A stretch of 64,000 nt of DNA from JACPVU01 sp964373255 (GTDB lineage: Archaea > Aenigmatarchaeota > Aenigmatarchaeia > GW2011-AR5). The stretch lies in contig CAYJTG010000003.1 of assembly GCA_964373255.1 (NCBI GenBank), forward strand, positions 59,025 to 123,024. The letters are read 5' to 3'. A program made the position numbers and the translations under genes. Positions 34,237 through 42,336 of the stretch are shown one piece after another. Numbering within the stretch: the stretch's first letter is position 1; each line of letters opens with the position of its first letter. The notes under the pieces were generated by a model. The model saw only the letters and a program-made list of their open reading frames with translations, did no database searches and had not been told where the DNA came from.

Positions 34237-35580
34237 TTATTTCTTCTTTCTTCTTCTTGACCTTGCGTGCTCGATCCGGGATTCGACTTTTTTTACAATC
34301 CGCCTGAGTTTTCTTTTTCTCATTTCGTGCCTGACTTCTTTCAGCAATTCCTGTGCCCTGCTGACCATTATGTTGTCTTCCTTGACGAGGCGCCTTGCAA
34401 CAACATCGATCTCATTTTCATGGGCGCCGGCAGTAGCGGCTATGTTTGTCGCGTGCAGTTTCATGTGGCCCCTTCTTATACCCTCTTTCGCCATAGCCCT
34501 GAGGGCGGCAAAGTTATTTGCAAGCCCGACAGAAGCGGCGATCCCGGCGAGCTCACCCGCAGATTTTGCATTTAGTATTTTCAGTGTAACCTTTGCAACA
34601 GGGTGAATCCTCGTTGCACCACCGATAAGGCCAACGGCCATCGGAAGCTCTATGTAACCGGCAAGGTCGCCGTTTTTATTTTTTTCATACCTTGTCAACG
34701 GTTTGTAGGAACCAGACATGGATGCGTACGCATGCGCACCGGCCTCAACGGCACGCCAGTCGTTGCACGTAGCGATCAGAACAGCGTCTATACCGTTCAT
34801 AACACCCTTGTTATGGGTAGCCGCGCGAAACGGGTCCGCATTAGCAAACTCGTACGCGTCCAGTATACCGTCAATAGTTTCCTTGCCGATTACCTCTTTT
34901 TTCCACACAGCCTTGGCACGCACAAGCCTCTTGACGGCTAGGTTGGAAATAATCTTGAGGACAGCCCTGCCACCTGTGATATTTTCCAGATACGGGGCTA
35001 TATTTTCGCAGTAAGTATTTACCGCATTGGCACCCATGGCGTCCCTGACGTCTACAAGAAGATGAACAACAAGTATCGTGCCCCTGGCGCTTTCTACGTC
35101 CCTGACCTCTATGCCCTTTATTCCGCCGCCAAGTTTCACGAGTATCGAATCTTTCGCATTTACCGATTTTTTTATTTCATTGAATTTAGATACGACGTCG
35201 CGCTTTGCCTTCTGGATATTTTTTACACCCATAAGCTGTATCTGGCCTATCATTATAGGTTCGTCTGAACTTGTTTGAAATCCGCCAGATGCGCGGGCAA
35301 GCTTGGCTGCGTGCGCCGCCGCAGCGACGACAGACGTTTCTTCTATCACCATGGGAATAAGGTAATCGTTTCCGTTGATTTTGAAGTTCGTTGCGATGCC
35401 TATGGGCAATTGCATAGTCCCAACGACATTCTCTATCATGATATCTGCTGTCTTTTCCTCCAGGGCGCCGTTGTGGGTCAAAACCTTGATTTCGTCCTTG
35501 GTAAGCCCCGTCAGGTTCTGGAGAAGCTTTACCCTGTCTTTTATCTGCAGTTTATGAAATCCTGATATATTGGAATCCAT
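34237..35580 (-). CDS. HMG-CoA reductase, class II (bacterial-like)
   Basis: 447 aa from the ATG at 35580, preceded by GGTGTGATAGA. ENVVGTMQLPIGIATNF and VIEETSVVAAAAHAAKLAR are close to class II reductases (Pseudomonas mevalonii type, also found in Archaeoglobi and Thermoplasmata). The cofactor-site segment DVRDAMGANAVNTYCE and the late catalytic region MKLHATNIAATAGA are present. It reduces HMG-CoA to mevalonate. A strongly basic tail (MRKRKLRRIVKKVESRI, ending in RRRKKK) is unusual. The other early-pathway genes lie 2-6 kb away. Confidence 0.92.
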   Translation of the reverse strand: MDSNISGFHKLQIKDRVKLLQNLTGLTKDEIKVLTHNGALEEKTADIMIENVVGTMQLPIGIATNFKINGNDYLIPMVIEETSVVAAAAHAAKLARASGGFQTSSDEPIMIGQIQLMGVKNIQKAKRDVVSKFNEIKKSVNAKDSILVKLGGGIKGIEVRDVESARGTILVVHLLVDVRDAMGANAVNTYCENIAPYLENITGGRAVLKIISNLAVKRLVRAKAVWKKEVIGKETIDGILDAYEFANADPFRAATHNKGVMNGIDAVLIATCNDWRAVEAGAHAYASMSGSYKPLTRYEKNKNGDLAGYIELPMAVGLIGGATRIHPVAKVTLKILNAKSAGELAGIAASVGLANNFAALRAMAKEGIRRGHMKLHATNIAATAGAHENEIDVVARRLVKEDNIMVSRAQELLKEVRHEMRKRKLRRIVKKVESRIEHARSRRRKKK

Positions 35581-35725
35581 TCTATCACACCAAACATTAT
35601 AGTCGTCCAAGAAAACAATTGCTGTTTCTTTTCTGGTTTCACTATAACAGCAAGGTATTTAACAGTTCTGAGACCAGAAACCAACAGTAAAACAATCGAC
35701 TTAAGCTGATGATTATGTGAGGGGT

Positions 35726-36100
35726 TCATATTTTATCTATTTCTATACCGTGTTCTTCCGCAAATTTTTTTCCGACGTTCCCTTTGTTCTCGTACACCTT
35801 GTCGAGGTGCAAAAATTTCCAGCCCTTTCTGCTCATCTTCCACCCGATATAGGCAATAGCCCCGGCCTTTTCCCTCCATTGCTTTAGTTCGTCCAATTGT
35901 TCTATGGATATTGTAAACGCCGCTTTCCGTGATTTACACTCGATGACAATGAGGCGGCCTCCCTTCGCCGCAATTATGTCCGGACTCGCAAGACCTATCC
36001 TTCCGCTTCTCGGCGTGCGGACGACCATGTATCCCATTTCAGACAATTTATGCGTCAATTGCCATTCAGCGCGGTAACCCTTGGCGTAGCTATCAACCAT
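35726..36100 (-). CDS. hjc: Holliday junction resolvase Hjc
   Basis: 124 aa, the normal size. Catalytic residues are visible: Glu12 in GYRAEWQL, Asp41 in ASPDII, and Glu54-x-Lys56 in IECKSRK. Hjc is a dimeric nuclease that cleaves four-way DNA junctions during recombination and fork repair. The ATG follows AAGTGATATT. A type A cruciform-forming palindrome lies 14 bases upstream of the start, in the divergent gap before the CBS gene. Confidence 0.93.
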   Translation of the reverse strand: MVDSYAKGYRAEWQLTHKLSEMGYMVVRTPRSGRIGLASPDIIAAKGGRLIVIECKSRKAAFTISIEQLDELKQWREKAGAIAYIGWKMSRKGWKFLHLDKVYENKGNVGKKFAEEHGIEIDKI

Positions 36101-36114
36101 AATATCACTTGAAA

Positions 36115-36246
36115 GGCTCTGTTGAAATGCTCAATAAAAGCATCGACGTAAGAGCTATCATCTCTCGATGATAGCTCTAGCTGACCCTTACGTCGATAAG
36201 ACGTAAGGGTCTACGTCGATGCTTTTCATAGGTTTTCAACAGAGCC
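36115..36246. repeat. Multi-armed palindromic element, type A relative
   Basis: An outer stem of GGCTCTGTTGAAA...TTTCAACAGAGCC and a second stem AAGCATCGACGTA...TACGTCGATGCTT enclose hairpins AGAGCTATCAT/ATGATAGCTCT and CCCTTACGTC/GACGTAAGGG. It shares with the 16323 and 61340 copies the junction strings TCGACGT, AGAG, CTCTAGCTGAC and TCTACGTCGA, although the arms differ in sequence. It lies between the divergent hjc and CBS genes. Confidence 0.9.
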
Positions 36247-36339
36247 ACTTGAAATAATTTTCCTAAGAAATATTAAAAGGCTATAAAGAAATGACACTAT
36301 AAATAGAATAAGTATGCGTATAAGACAACAGGCGATATT

Positions 36340-36867
36340 ATGAAATTTAATGTTCTAGTCGGTGACGTGATGACGCGCACGATAAAGCACGTCGATATTA
36401 GCGACACAATAGAAAAGGCCGCTCAGGTCATGAAGGACGATAAAATAGGCTCTGTCGTTGTCATGGGCGACAAGAACGTCAAAGGCATTGTTACGTCAAT
36501 GGATATTGTTTACAAGTATGTAGCTGGGAAAAAGGGCGAGCGCGTTTCCGATATAATGACCACGGACCTGATAAAAATATCACCGTCGCAGACAATAGAA
36601 GAAGCGGCAAGAACAATGATAAAATATAAAATAGAAAAACTCCTCGTTTTTGACAAGGATCGCCTTGCTGGCATAATTTCCAATAACGATATAATTCGCG
36701 TAGAGCCTGCGCTGATAGAAATACTTCTTGAGAGGCTTAAGATGGGGGCAGCAAAAGCCCCGCAGGGAGAAGAGATAACCGAGTGCGAATCGTGCGGGAA
36801 CTACGCAGACGATATAGAAGAAGTCAACGGCGAATACGTTTGTGCCGAATGCAGGATGGTAGGGTAG
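36340..36867 (+). CDS. Tandem CBS-domain protein with C-terminal zinc ribbon
   Basis: 175 aa. Two CBS units (about residues 8-60 and 70-125, with VGDVMTRTIKHVD and VSDIMTTDLIKIS as their starts) form one Bateman module, usually a sensor of adenine nucleotides or SAM. Residues 145-172 hold a CxxC...CxxC ribbon (CESCGNYAD and YVCAECR). Archaeal CBS-ribbon fusions are common but of unknown role. The start follows GGCGATATT. Confidence 0.85.
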   Translation: MKFNVLVGDVMTRTIKHVDISDTIEKAAQVMKDDKIGSVVVMGDKNVKGIVTSMDIVYKYVAGKKGERVSDIMTTDLIKISPSQTIEEAARTMIKYKIEKLLVFDKDRLAGIISNNDIIRVEPALIEILLERLKMGAAKAPQGEEITECESCGNYADDIEEVNGEYVCAECRMVG

Positions 36868-36936
36868 TAAACCCCTCTTTTTTCCTACTGCTAATTTACA
36901 ACAATCTTTTTATTCTACCTTTACGAATCTCTATAT

Positions 36937-37338
36937 ATGGAAATACGCGAGTCGCTGTTCTCAAAAAGGGTTTCACTGGAAAACGAGGATCCGTACAAAT
37001 TAGCAATGGATTTTATGAGAAGGGTCTCCGAAAATTACAGGGTCTACGAAAGGAAAAACGTGTTCAGTACAGACGGGCCAACAAAGAAGTCCGAGATCAT
37101 TTTTGACATACTGGAAATTCTTGACAGCTGCGCGCGCATACGAGTCGAATTTTCTATGGAGAGCGAGAACAACACACTCTATATAGACGTCAGCGGCGAA
37201 TTCATTATAAAGATACGGCAGTCCGGATTTTTTACCGACATTTTTACGGAATTCTACCTAAACAACATATTCCCTTCACTCAGGAAAATATCCGAAAAGC
37301 GCGCAAAAGAGCTGGAAACCGAATTGGGAAATATTTAA
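36937..37338 (+). CDS. Hypothetical archaeal protein
   Basis: 133 aa, not recognised. Predicted alpha/beta with alternating hydrophobic strands (RIRVEFSMESENNTLYIDVSG and EFIIKIRQSGFFTDIFTEFY) and a charged C-terminal helix. No cysteine clusters, signal peptide or membrane segment. Position between the CBS gene and dnaG gives no firm clue. Confidence 0.65.
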   Translation: MEIRESLFSKRVSLENEDPYKLAMDFMRRVSENYRVYERKNVFSTDGPTKKSEIIFDILEILDSCARIRVEFSMESENNTLYIDVSGEFIIKIRQSGFFTDIFTEFYLNNIFPSLRKISEKRAKELETELGNI

Positions 37339-37507
37339 AAGCATTCCCTTTCCTATAATTATAGCAGAGAGATTGATTACTGTTGCAGTTCATGCGGTGA
37401 AATTATGATCATAATTATTAATCAAAAGAAACACCATGATGCAGTTAGTGCTCTTTCTGTCTAAAATAAAGGCAAATTTGAATTTTGCCTGACGTGGAGA
37501 TGATTTT

Positions 37508-38668
37508 ATGGCAAAATTAGCGCAAAATTTCGCAAAATATGTTATTTATGCAAGGCTTCAGGCAAAGGGCGTTGTGGAAAAGCCGGATGTGATAGGGGCT
37601 ATATTCGGCCAGACCGAAGGGCTGCTCGGCACCGAGCTGGATTTGCGTGAGCTCCAGCACACGGGCCGCATAGGTCGAATAGAAGTCAACGTGAAAACTG
37701 AGCACGGCAAATCTTACGCAGATATAATTATACCGTCCAGCCTCGATTCGAGTGAAACCTCGCTGATCGGAGCATCTCTGGAGACAATCGACAAAGTCGG
37801 ACCGTGCGACGCTCAGATATCCGTTTCCAAGGTCGAAGACGTGAGAACACAGAAAAGAAAATACGTCATAGACAGGGCAAAAGAAATCTTGAAGGCAATG
37901 ATGGACACGAGTTCCCCGGACACGGAAAATATATCAGAAGCAGTGAAAGAATCTGTGCGCTCGTGGGAGATAGCAAATTATCACGGGCTTGCGTGCGGCC
38001 CTGACATAGAGACGTCAGATGAAATTATCGTCGTTGAAGGCCGCGCCGACGTAATAAACCTCCTGAAAAACGGAATAAAAAACGTCATAGCGATTGAAGG
38101 CAGCAAAATGCCCAGAGAAGTTATCGACCTTACAAAGGAAAAAACAACGACAGCCTTTCTTGACGGCGACCGTGGCGGAGACCTCGATCTGAAGAGGCTT
38201 CTGGCGCTCGCAGAAATAGACTACGTTGCCAGGGCAGAAAAAGACAAGGAGGTCGAAGAGCTCACAAAAAAACAGATCTTCAAAGCCCTCAGGGAGCGGA
38301 CCCCCATAAACCAGATAACAGAAAAAGCGGCCCCGCAAATAGAAGAAGAGGCGCAAGAGGTTCAGACAACAATAGACGATAAGACAAAGAATTTCTTGTC
38401 TTCACTGCTCGACGATCTTATAGGCACAAGGGCGGCGTACATCATAGACAAAGACCTCCAGATCATGAGCAAGGTTCCTATATCAGAAATAGCAGACATC
38501 GTTGGCGAGTACGGAAATATATTCGCAGTGGTTTTCGACGGGAAAATAAACCAGCCGATAGTCGACCTCGCAAGACAAAGGAATATCAAGTTCGTTGTCG
38601 GGATGGGCTTCAGGGAAAACATAGACTCAGAGGGCATCAGCGTGTTAACGATGAAAGATTTCAGGTAA
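37508..38668 (+). CDS. dnaG: Archaeal DnaG-like primase (TOPRIM; exosome-associated)
   Basis: 386 aa. The N-terminal archaeal domain contains ADIIIPSSLDSSETSLI. The TOPRIM domain is near residues 170-250, with IIVVEGRADVINLL (catalytic Glu) and AFLDGDRGG (the DxD). In archaea this protein has weak primase activity and is a stable part of the RNA exosome. The start ATG follows GTGGAGATGATTTT. No exosome genes are visible nearby. Confidence 0.93.
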   Translation: MAKLAQNFAKYVIYARLQAKGVVEKPDVIGAIFGQTEGLLGTELDLRELQHTGRIGRIEVNVKTEHGKSYADIIIPSSLDSSETSLIGASLETIDKVGPCDAQISVSKVEDVRTQKRKYVIDRAKEILKAMMDTSSPDTENISEAVKESVRSWEIANYHGLACGPDIETSDEIIVVEGRADVINLLKNGIKNVIAIEGSKMPREVIDLTKEKTTTAFLDGDRGGDLDLKRLLALAEIDYVARAEKDKEVEELTKKQIFKALRERTPINQITEKAAPQIEEEAQEVQTTIDDKTKNFLSSLLDDLIGTRAAYIIDKDLQIMSKVPISEIADIVGEYGNIFAVVFDGKINQPIVDLARQRNIKFVVGMGFRENIDSEGISVLTMKDFR

Positions 38669-38835
38669 ATCACTAAAGTAACACGAACTAAGGCGAAAGA
38701 ACCCCGTCTGCTCCATCTGATAAAAGACGATTCATACTTTCCGGATTAATATTTTCGTTTTTATCATACACCGTCCTTCAATGTTTGTACCAAAAGCGTC
38801 ATTATTATTGTGTGTACATTATTTTTTAGATCGAT

Positions 38836-39042
38836 ATGAAATGTATGGTGTGCAGCGCTGATTCTCAGGTGTACGTAGAAATAAAAGGCGTAGGCGCCGC
38901 CTTCTGCAAAACACATTGTGAAAACATAATAAGCGATTTTGATTACACGAAAAAAGTGATCGACACTCATTCTCGTGCACAGAACCAAGTATTTGACGAG
39001 TGCGAAAAATGGCTCACTTCTAGAGTGGAAAAATTTTTCTGA
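38836..39042 (+). CDS. Small Cys-containing protein
   Basis: 68 aa. The N-terminal part has CMVC and, 20 residues later, CKTHC, which could form a zinc site (CxxC...CxxxC with His). The rest is helical and charged. No family recognised. It lies tail-to-tail with the M24 peptidase gene and is transcribed alone after the 167-base gap following dnaG. Confidence 0.6.
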   Translation: MKCMVCSADSQVYVEIKGVGAAFCKTHCENIISDFDYTKKVIDTHSRAQNQVFDECEKWLTSRVEKFF

Positions 39043-39047
39043 TGTGT

Positions 39048-40115
39048 CTATAGTTGTATAAGTTCATCAGGCGCTTCTGACAATAATCTTGCCTTCCCTT
39101 TTGTCACGACAATATCGTCTTCTATACGCACGCCACAATCGTGGTTGTAGTAGGCAGGTTCAACGGCAAGGCACATATTTTCTTTAAGCCTGAACGCACT
39201 GTTTTGCCCTATACCATGTGGATAGTCGTGGACAAGAATGCCGAGGCCGTGGCCAATGCTGTGAATCATGTCAGAGCTGAAATTTTTCTTTATAATGCCG
39301 TTGCCGGCATGAAAAATATCCTTAGCTTTTGCCCCGTGCTTCGCCATTCCGATAGCTTCTTTTTTGGCGTTATTGACAACGGCGTACATATGCTTGTGCA
39401 TTACTGTGGGCTCTCCTATAAAAAACGTCCTTGTCATATCACTGCAGTAACCGTTGTACACAACCCCGATATCAGCAAGCAGTACGCCACTCTGAAGTTT
39501 TGTTTTGCCAGGCACGTGGTGTGGAGAAGCGCTGTTTTTGCCTGATGCTATAATTGCAGGAAACGCAAGGCCTTCAGCACCCAGTTGTCTGGACTTTGTT
39601 TCTATCTGGTTCGCGATTTCCATCTCTGTTGTATTTCTTTTTGCTATGGATTTCAAAAAATCAAAAAGCTCATTCGTGACCTTGCACGCCTCTTTTATGT
39701 TCCGGAGCTCTTCCTTCGTCTTCACCGACCTGATTTCCCCAAGTTTTTTGGATATATCAGAAAACCTCCTGCCTTTCAGAATATTCTTTATTTTTTTGAA
39801 AGAAGCAACCGAAACGTAATCATAATTCAACCCAATGGATTTTCCAAGATATTTTTTCAGCGCGCCCTGTAGCTGGCCCTTTTTGTCGATTTTTACAACT
39901 CGAAAGCCTGCTACTTTTGAAATTTCCTCATACTCGAGAGAATTTGCTATGATGACAGGCTTCCCTTTCTTCAGGATAAGGTATGCAGATAATTCCTTCT
40001 TCTTGCTCAATCTTGTAAAGTAGTAAAAGTTCGGATCTATACTGCCTTCTTGCGTATACAACAGCGCAGAATCAGCATTTGTGTCTTTAAGGAGAGCGCT
40101 TATTTTCTGATGCAT
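39048..40115 (-). CDS. M24-family metallopeptidase (Xaa-Pro dipeptidase-like)
   Basis: 355 aa with a creatinase N-terminal domain and a pita-bread catalytic domain. Metal ligands are visible: VLLADIGVVYNGYCSDMTRTF (two Asp), MIHSIGHGLGILVHD (His), VEPAYY (Glu) and GVRIEDDIVVT (Glu). The family cleaves Xaa-Pro bonds. The ATG at 40115 is the first in frame. Cytoplasmic; probably peptide turnover. Confidence 0.9.
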   Translation of the reverse strand: MHQKISALLKDTNADSALLYTQEGSIDPNFYYFTRLSKKKELSAYLILKKGKPVIIANSLEYEEISKVAGFRVVKIDKKGQLQGALKKYLGKSIGLNYDYVSVASFKKIKNILKGRRFSDISKKLGEIRSVKTKEELRNIKEACKVTNELFDFLKSIAKRNTTEMEIANQIETKSRQLGAEGLAFPAIIASGKNSASPHHVPGKTKLQSGVLLADIGVVYNGYCSDMTRTFFIGEPTVMHKHMYAVVNNAKKEAIGMAKHGAKAKDIFHAGNGIIKKNFSSDMIHSIGHGLGILVHDYPHGIGQNSAFRLKENMCLAVEPAYYNHDCGVRIEDDIVVTKGKARLLSEAPDELIQL

Positions 40116-40151
40116 GCGTATAATTGTTCAAATAATTTAAAAAGCAGCGCC

Positions 40152-40307
40152 TCAGTCGTCAATCAGCTGGGGCTTAGGCATGTCTTTTTTCTTCATGTAA
40201 ATGATGTCATGGCATTTCTCACAAAGCAGTTCAACGTACAGGGTGGTGTCTAGATTTATTCTCATATCTTGGCCGCAGCACTGTGGCAGTTTGTTTTGCA
40301 GTTTCAT
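40152..40307 (-). CDS. 51-residue zinc-ribbon protein
   Basis: A short frame starting at ATG 40307 and ending at TGA 40152. The product contains LPQCCGQDM early and LLCEKCHDIIYMKKKD later, so two Cys pairs (CC and CxxC) about 20 residues apart could bind zinc. It ends in a charged tail. It fills the gap upstream of the M24 peptidase and reads in the same direction. Resembles tiny archaeal zinc-ribbon proteins of unknown function. Confidence 0.65.
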   Translation of the reverse strand: MKLQNKLPQCCGQDMRINLDTTLYVELLCEKCHDIIYMKKKDMPKPQLIDD

Positions 40308-40370
40308 TTGAACACGCCTTTGACCCGCGAAATATCATATATAATATATTGCGCGGTGCTGCTTATATAA

Positions 40371-40649
40371 TTAAATGGCGAGAATGAATATATTAAAGTT
40401 TTAGACTGTTCAGACTATACGCCAATAGGACCGTCTCCTAAAAATAGTGGAAGATTAATATATAATTTATGGTGCTTTGGAGTTGCATCTTCAATTATGC
40501 CAAATACGTATGTAAGCAAAGACCAGATAAATTATACACCTATGTTAGCGGCAATAGGATTGTCAATTGTAGAACGGGCAGCAAGCTATGCTGTGTATTA
40601 TCTAGAAACCTTACAACAAAATGACCAAACGAATCTGGTATATATATAA
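40371..40649 (+). pseudogene. Gene fragment without a start codon
   Basis: An open frame of 92 codons with protein-like composition (for example LDCSDYTPIGPSPKNSGR and MLAAIGLSIVERAASYAVYY) begins right after a stop codon and has no ATG or GTG near its start; the first ATG is in the middle. It ends at TAA 40649. This looks like the truncated remnant of a larger gene, family unknown. A fragment that starts from TTG cannot be excluded. Confidence 0.45.
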
Positions 40650-40692
40650 AGGATTAGAACCTTTCTTCTTAATAATTATATAGGTGTTGGTA

Positions 40693-40806
40693 GTGTCACA
40701 TACGTGCGTGTGGTGTGACGCCGTCTTCGAGACAAGGATGGACCTCGAGGACCACGTCTATAGCGAGCACCCGCAAATGCGCAGCAACGTCAGGATAAAA
40801 ATCTGA
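40693..40806 (+). CDS. 37-residue C2H2 zinc-finger protein
   Basis: A GTG start at 40693 is preceded by GGTG six bases upstream, the same context as the orc1 start. The product is essentially one classical C2H2 finger: CVWCDAVFETRMDLEDHVYS then EH, giving C-x2-C-x12-H-x4-H with the hydrophobic core F and L in place. The base composition is more GC-rich than the surrounding DNA, as expected for a gene. Single-finger proteins occur in archaea, and some bind DNA. Specific role unknown. Confidence 0.7.
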   Translation: MSHTCVWCDAVFETRMDLEDHVYSEHPQMRSNVRIKI

Positions 40807-40888
40807 CGCAAGCTGGTTTCTTTCTGAAGACTTGAATATTTATGGGAATAGAGTTGCTCTTTTAACCTTTTCGCAAATTAATTGTCCC

Positions 40889-42241
40889 ATGACAGATGTA
40901 AGACACATATTCAGAAGCTATGATATCCGCGGTATTTACGGGAAAGACATTACAGAAGAAGTCGTGCATGGAATCGGGAATGTTTTCGCACAGTATTATG
41001 CACCAGATTCTGCAGTGATCGCCAGGGATTCTCGCCTTTCTGGACAATCACTTTTGGACTCTTTTATAAAAGGCGCAATTAATGCTGGCAAAAATATGAT
41101 TAACATAGGCGAAGTTCCTATATCAGCAGCCATGCATTTCTCAACGGCAAACAGCCTGCCGCTTGCGTACGTAACGGCGTCTCATTTGACCAAGGAATGG
41201 AACGGCATTAAGTTCTCTTATAGCAGCGGCCACGGTTTCTTGGAAGAAGACAACAATAAAATAAGGGACACGTTTCTGCAGAATAAATTTGTATCGACAG
41301 ATTTTGGAATCGACCCAGGCAAAGTTCAGGAGGAAAAATCTCAAACCGTGATTGAATTGTATACTAGAAATTTGGCGTCAAAAATGAAATCCATTGAAGA
41401 TACAAAAATACTGATTGACTGTGGCAATGGTGTAACAGGCTTGGTTGCGCGCAGCGCCTTTTCTTCGGCTAGCTTCTCGGCCGATGTTATTTTTGAGGAG
41501 CCTGACGGAAACTTCCCAAACAGAAACTCGGACCCAATAACAGACCCTTTGAACAAGCTGGTTTCACGCGTGCGCGAATATGACATAGGCATCGCTTACG
41601 ACGGTGACGGAGACAGGATGGTACTTGCCTCAAAAGACGGTAAACTAAGACCAGAGCAGGCGTCTTATGTGATTTTGTCGGAATTATTGAAGGTGCACGA
41701 AGGGCCGATAGTAGCGAACATTGATTGCTCGCTTCTTCTTAATTATATTGCAAAAAAACTCGGCTCACAAGTTTACTTTTCCCGGGTCGGTCATACATTT
41801 ATTGCAGAGGCGGTCAAAAAACATAACGCTGTTTACGGCGTAGAAAGCTCAGGACATTATTTTATGCCGACTATCGTGCCGTATAGCGATGCAATAGCAG
41901 CGAGCATGTACGCCTGCTACGCACTGCAGAAGTCAAAAAAATCCCTGTCCAATATGGTGAAGGAATTGCCAGACTATCCTGTCGAAAAACTCATTTACGA
42001 TTGTCCCGACAATAAAAAATTCCTTGTGATAGAGCAGCTCAAAAAAGAACTTTCAGAAAAGTACGGCAATATAAATGCAATCGACGGCGTAAGAATCGAT
42101 TTCGACCACGGTTTTGTTCTTGTTCGTGCATCAAATACAGAACCAAAGATTCGCCTCACAATTGAGGGCACAAGCCAGAAACACCTGGAAGACCTGAAAG
42201 AAGAATTTCTTGGCGTCGTAGAAAGAAAGATTAAATCGTAG
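40889..42241 (+). CDS. Phosphomannomutase/phosphoglucomutase family enzyme
   Basis: 450 aa from the ATG at 40889 (MTDVRHIFRSYDIRG). Four domains are indicated by the phosphoserine loop VTASHLTKEWNGIKF near residue 93, the metal loop AYDGDGDRM near residue 235, the sugar loop VESSGHYF near residue 315, and a C-terminal phosphate loop RASNTEPKIR. The loop reads TASHLT instead of the usual TASHNP. It interconverts hexose 6- and 1-phosphates, feeding the nucleotide-sugar enzymes at the left end. Confidence 0.9.
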   Translation: MTDVRHIFRSYDIRGIYGKDITEEVVHGIGNVFAQYYAPDSAVIARDSRLSGQSLLDSFIKGAINAGKNMINIGEVPISAAMHFSTANSLPLAYVTASHLTKEWNGIKFSYSSGHGFLEEDNNKIRDTFLQNKFVSTDFGIDPGKVQEEKSQTVIELYTRNLASKMKSIEDTKILIDCGNGVTGLVARSAFSSASFSADVIFEEPDGNFPNRNSDPITDPLNKLVSRVREYDIGIAYDGDGDRMVLASKDGKLRPEQASYVILSELLKVHEGPIVANIDCSLLLNYIAKKLGSQVYFSRVGHTFIAEAVKKHNAVYGVESSGHYFMPTIVPYSDAIAASMYACYALQKSKKSLSNMVKELPDYPVEKLIYDCPDNKKFLVIEQLKKELSEKYGNINAIDGVRIDFDHGFVLVRASNTEPKIRLTIEGTSQKHLEDLKEEFLGVVERKIKS

Positions 42242-42336
42242 TGGGTATGTAATAACTATTTCAGTTAAATATTAAAATATTATTTGCGGGCATACAAAAT
42301 AGTCTGTTTTAATAGGCATTCAACATATCTTAGTCC

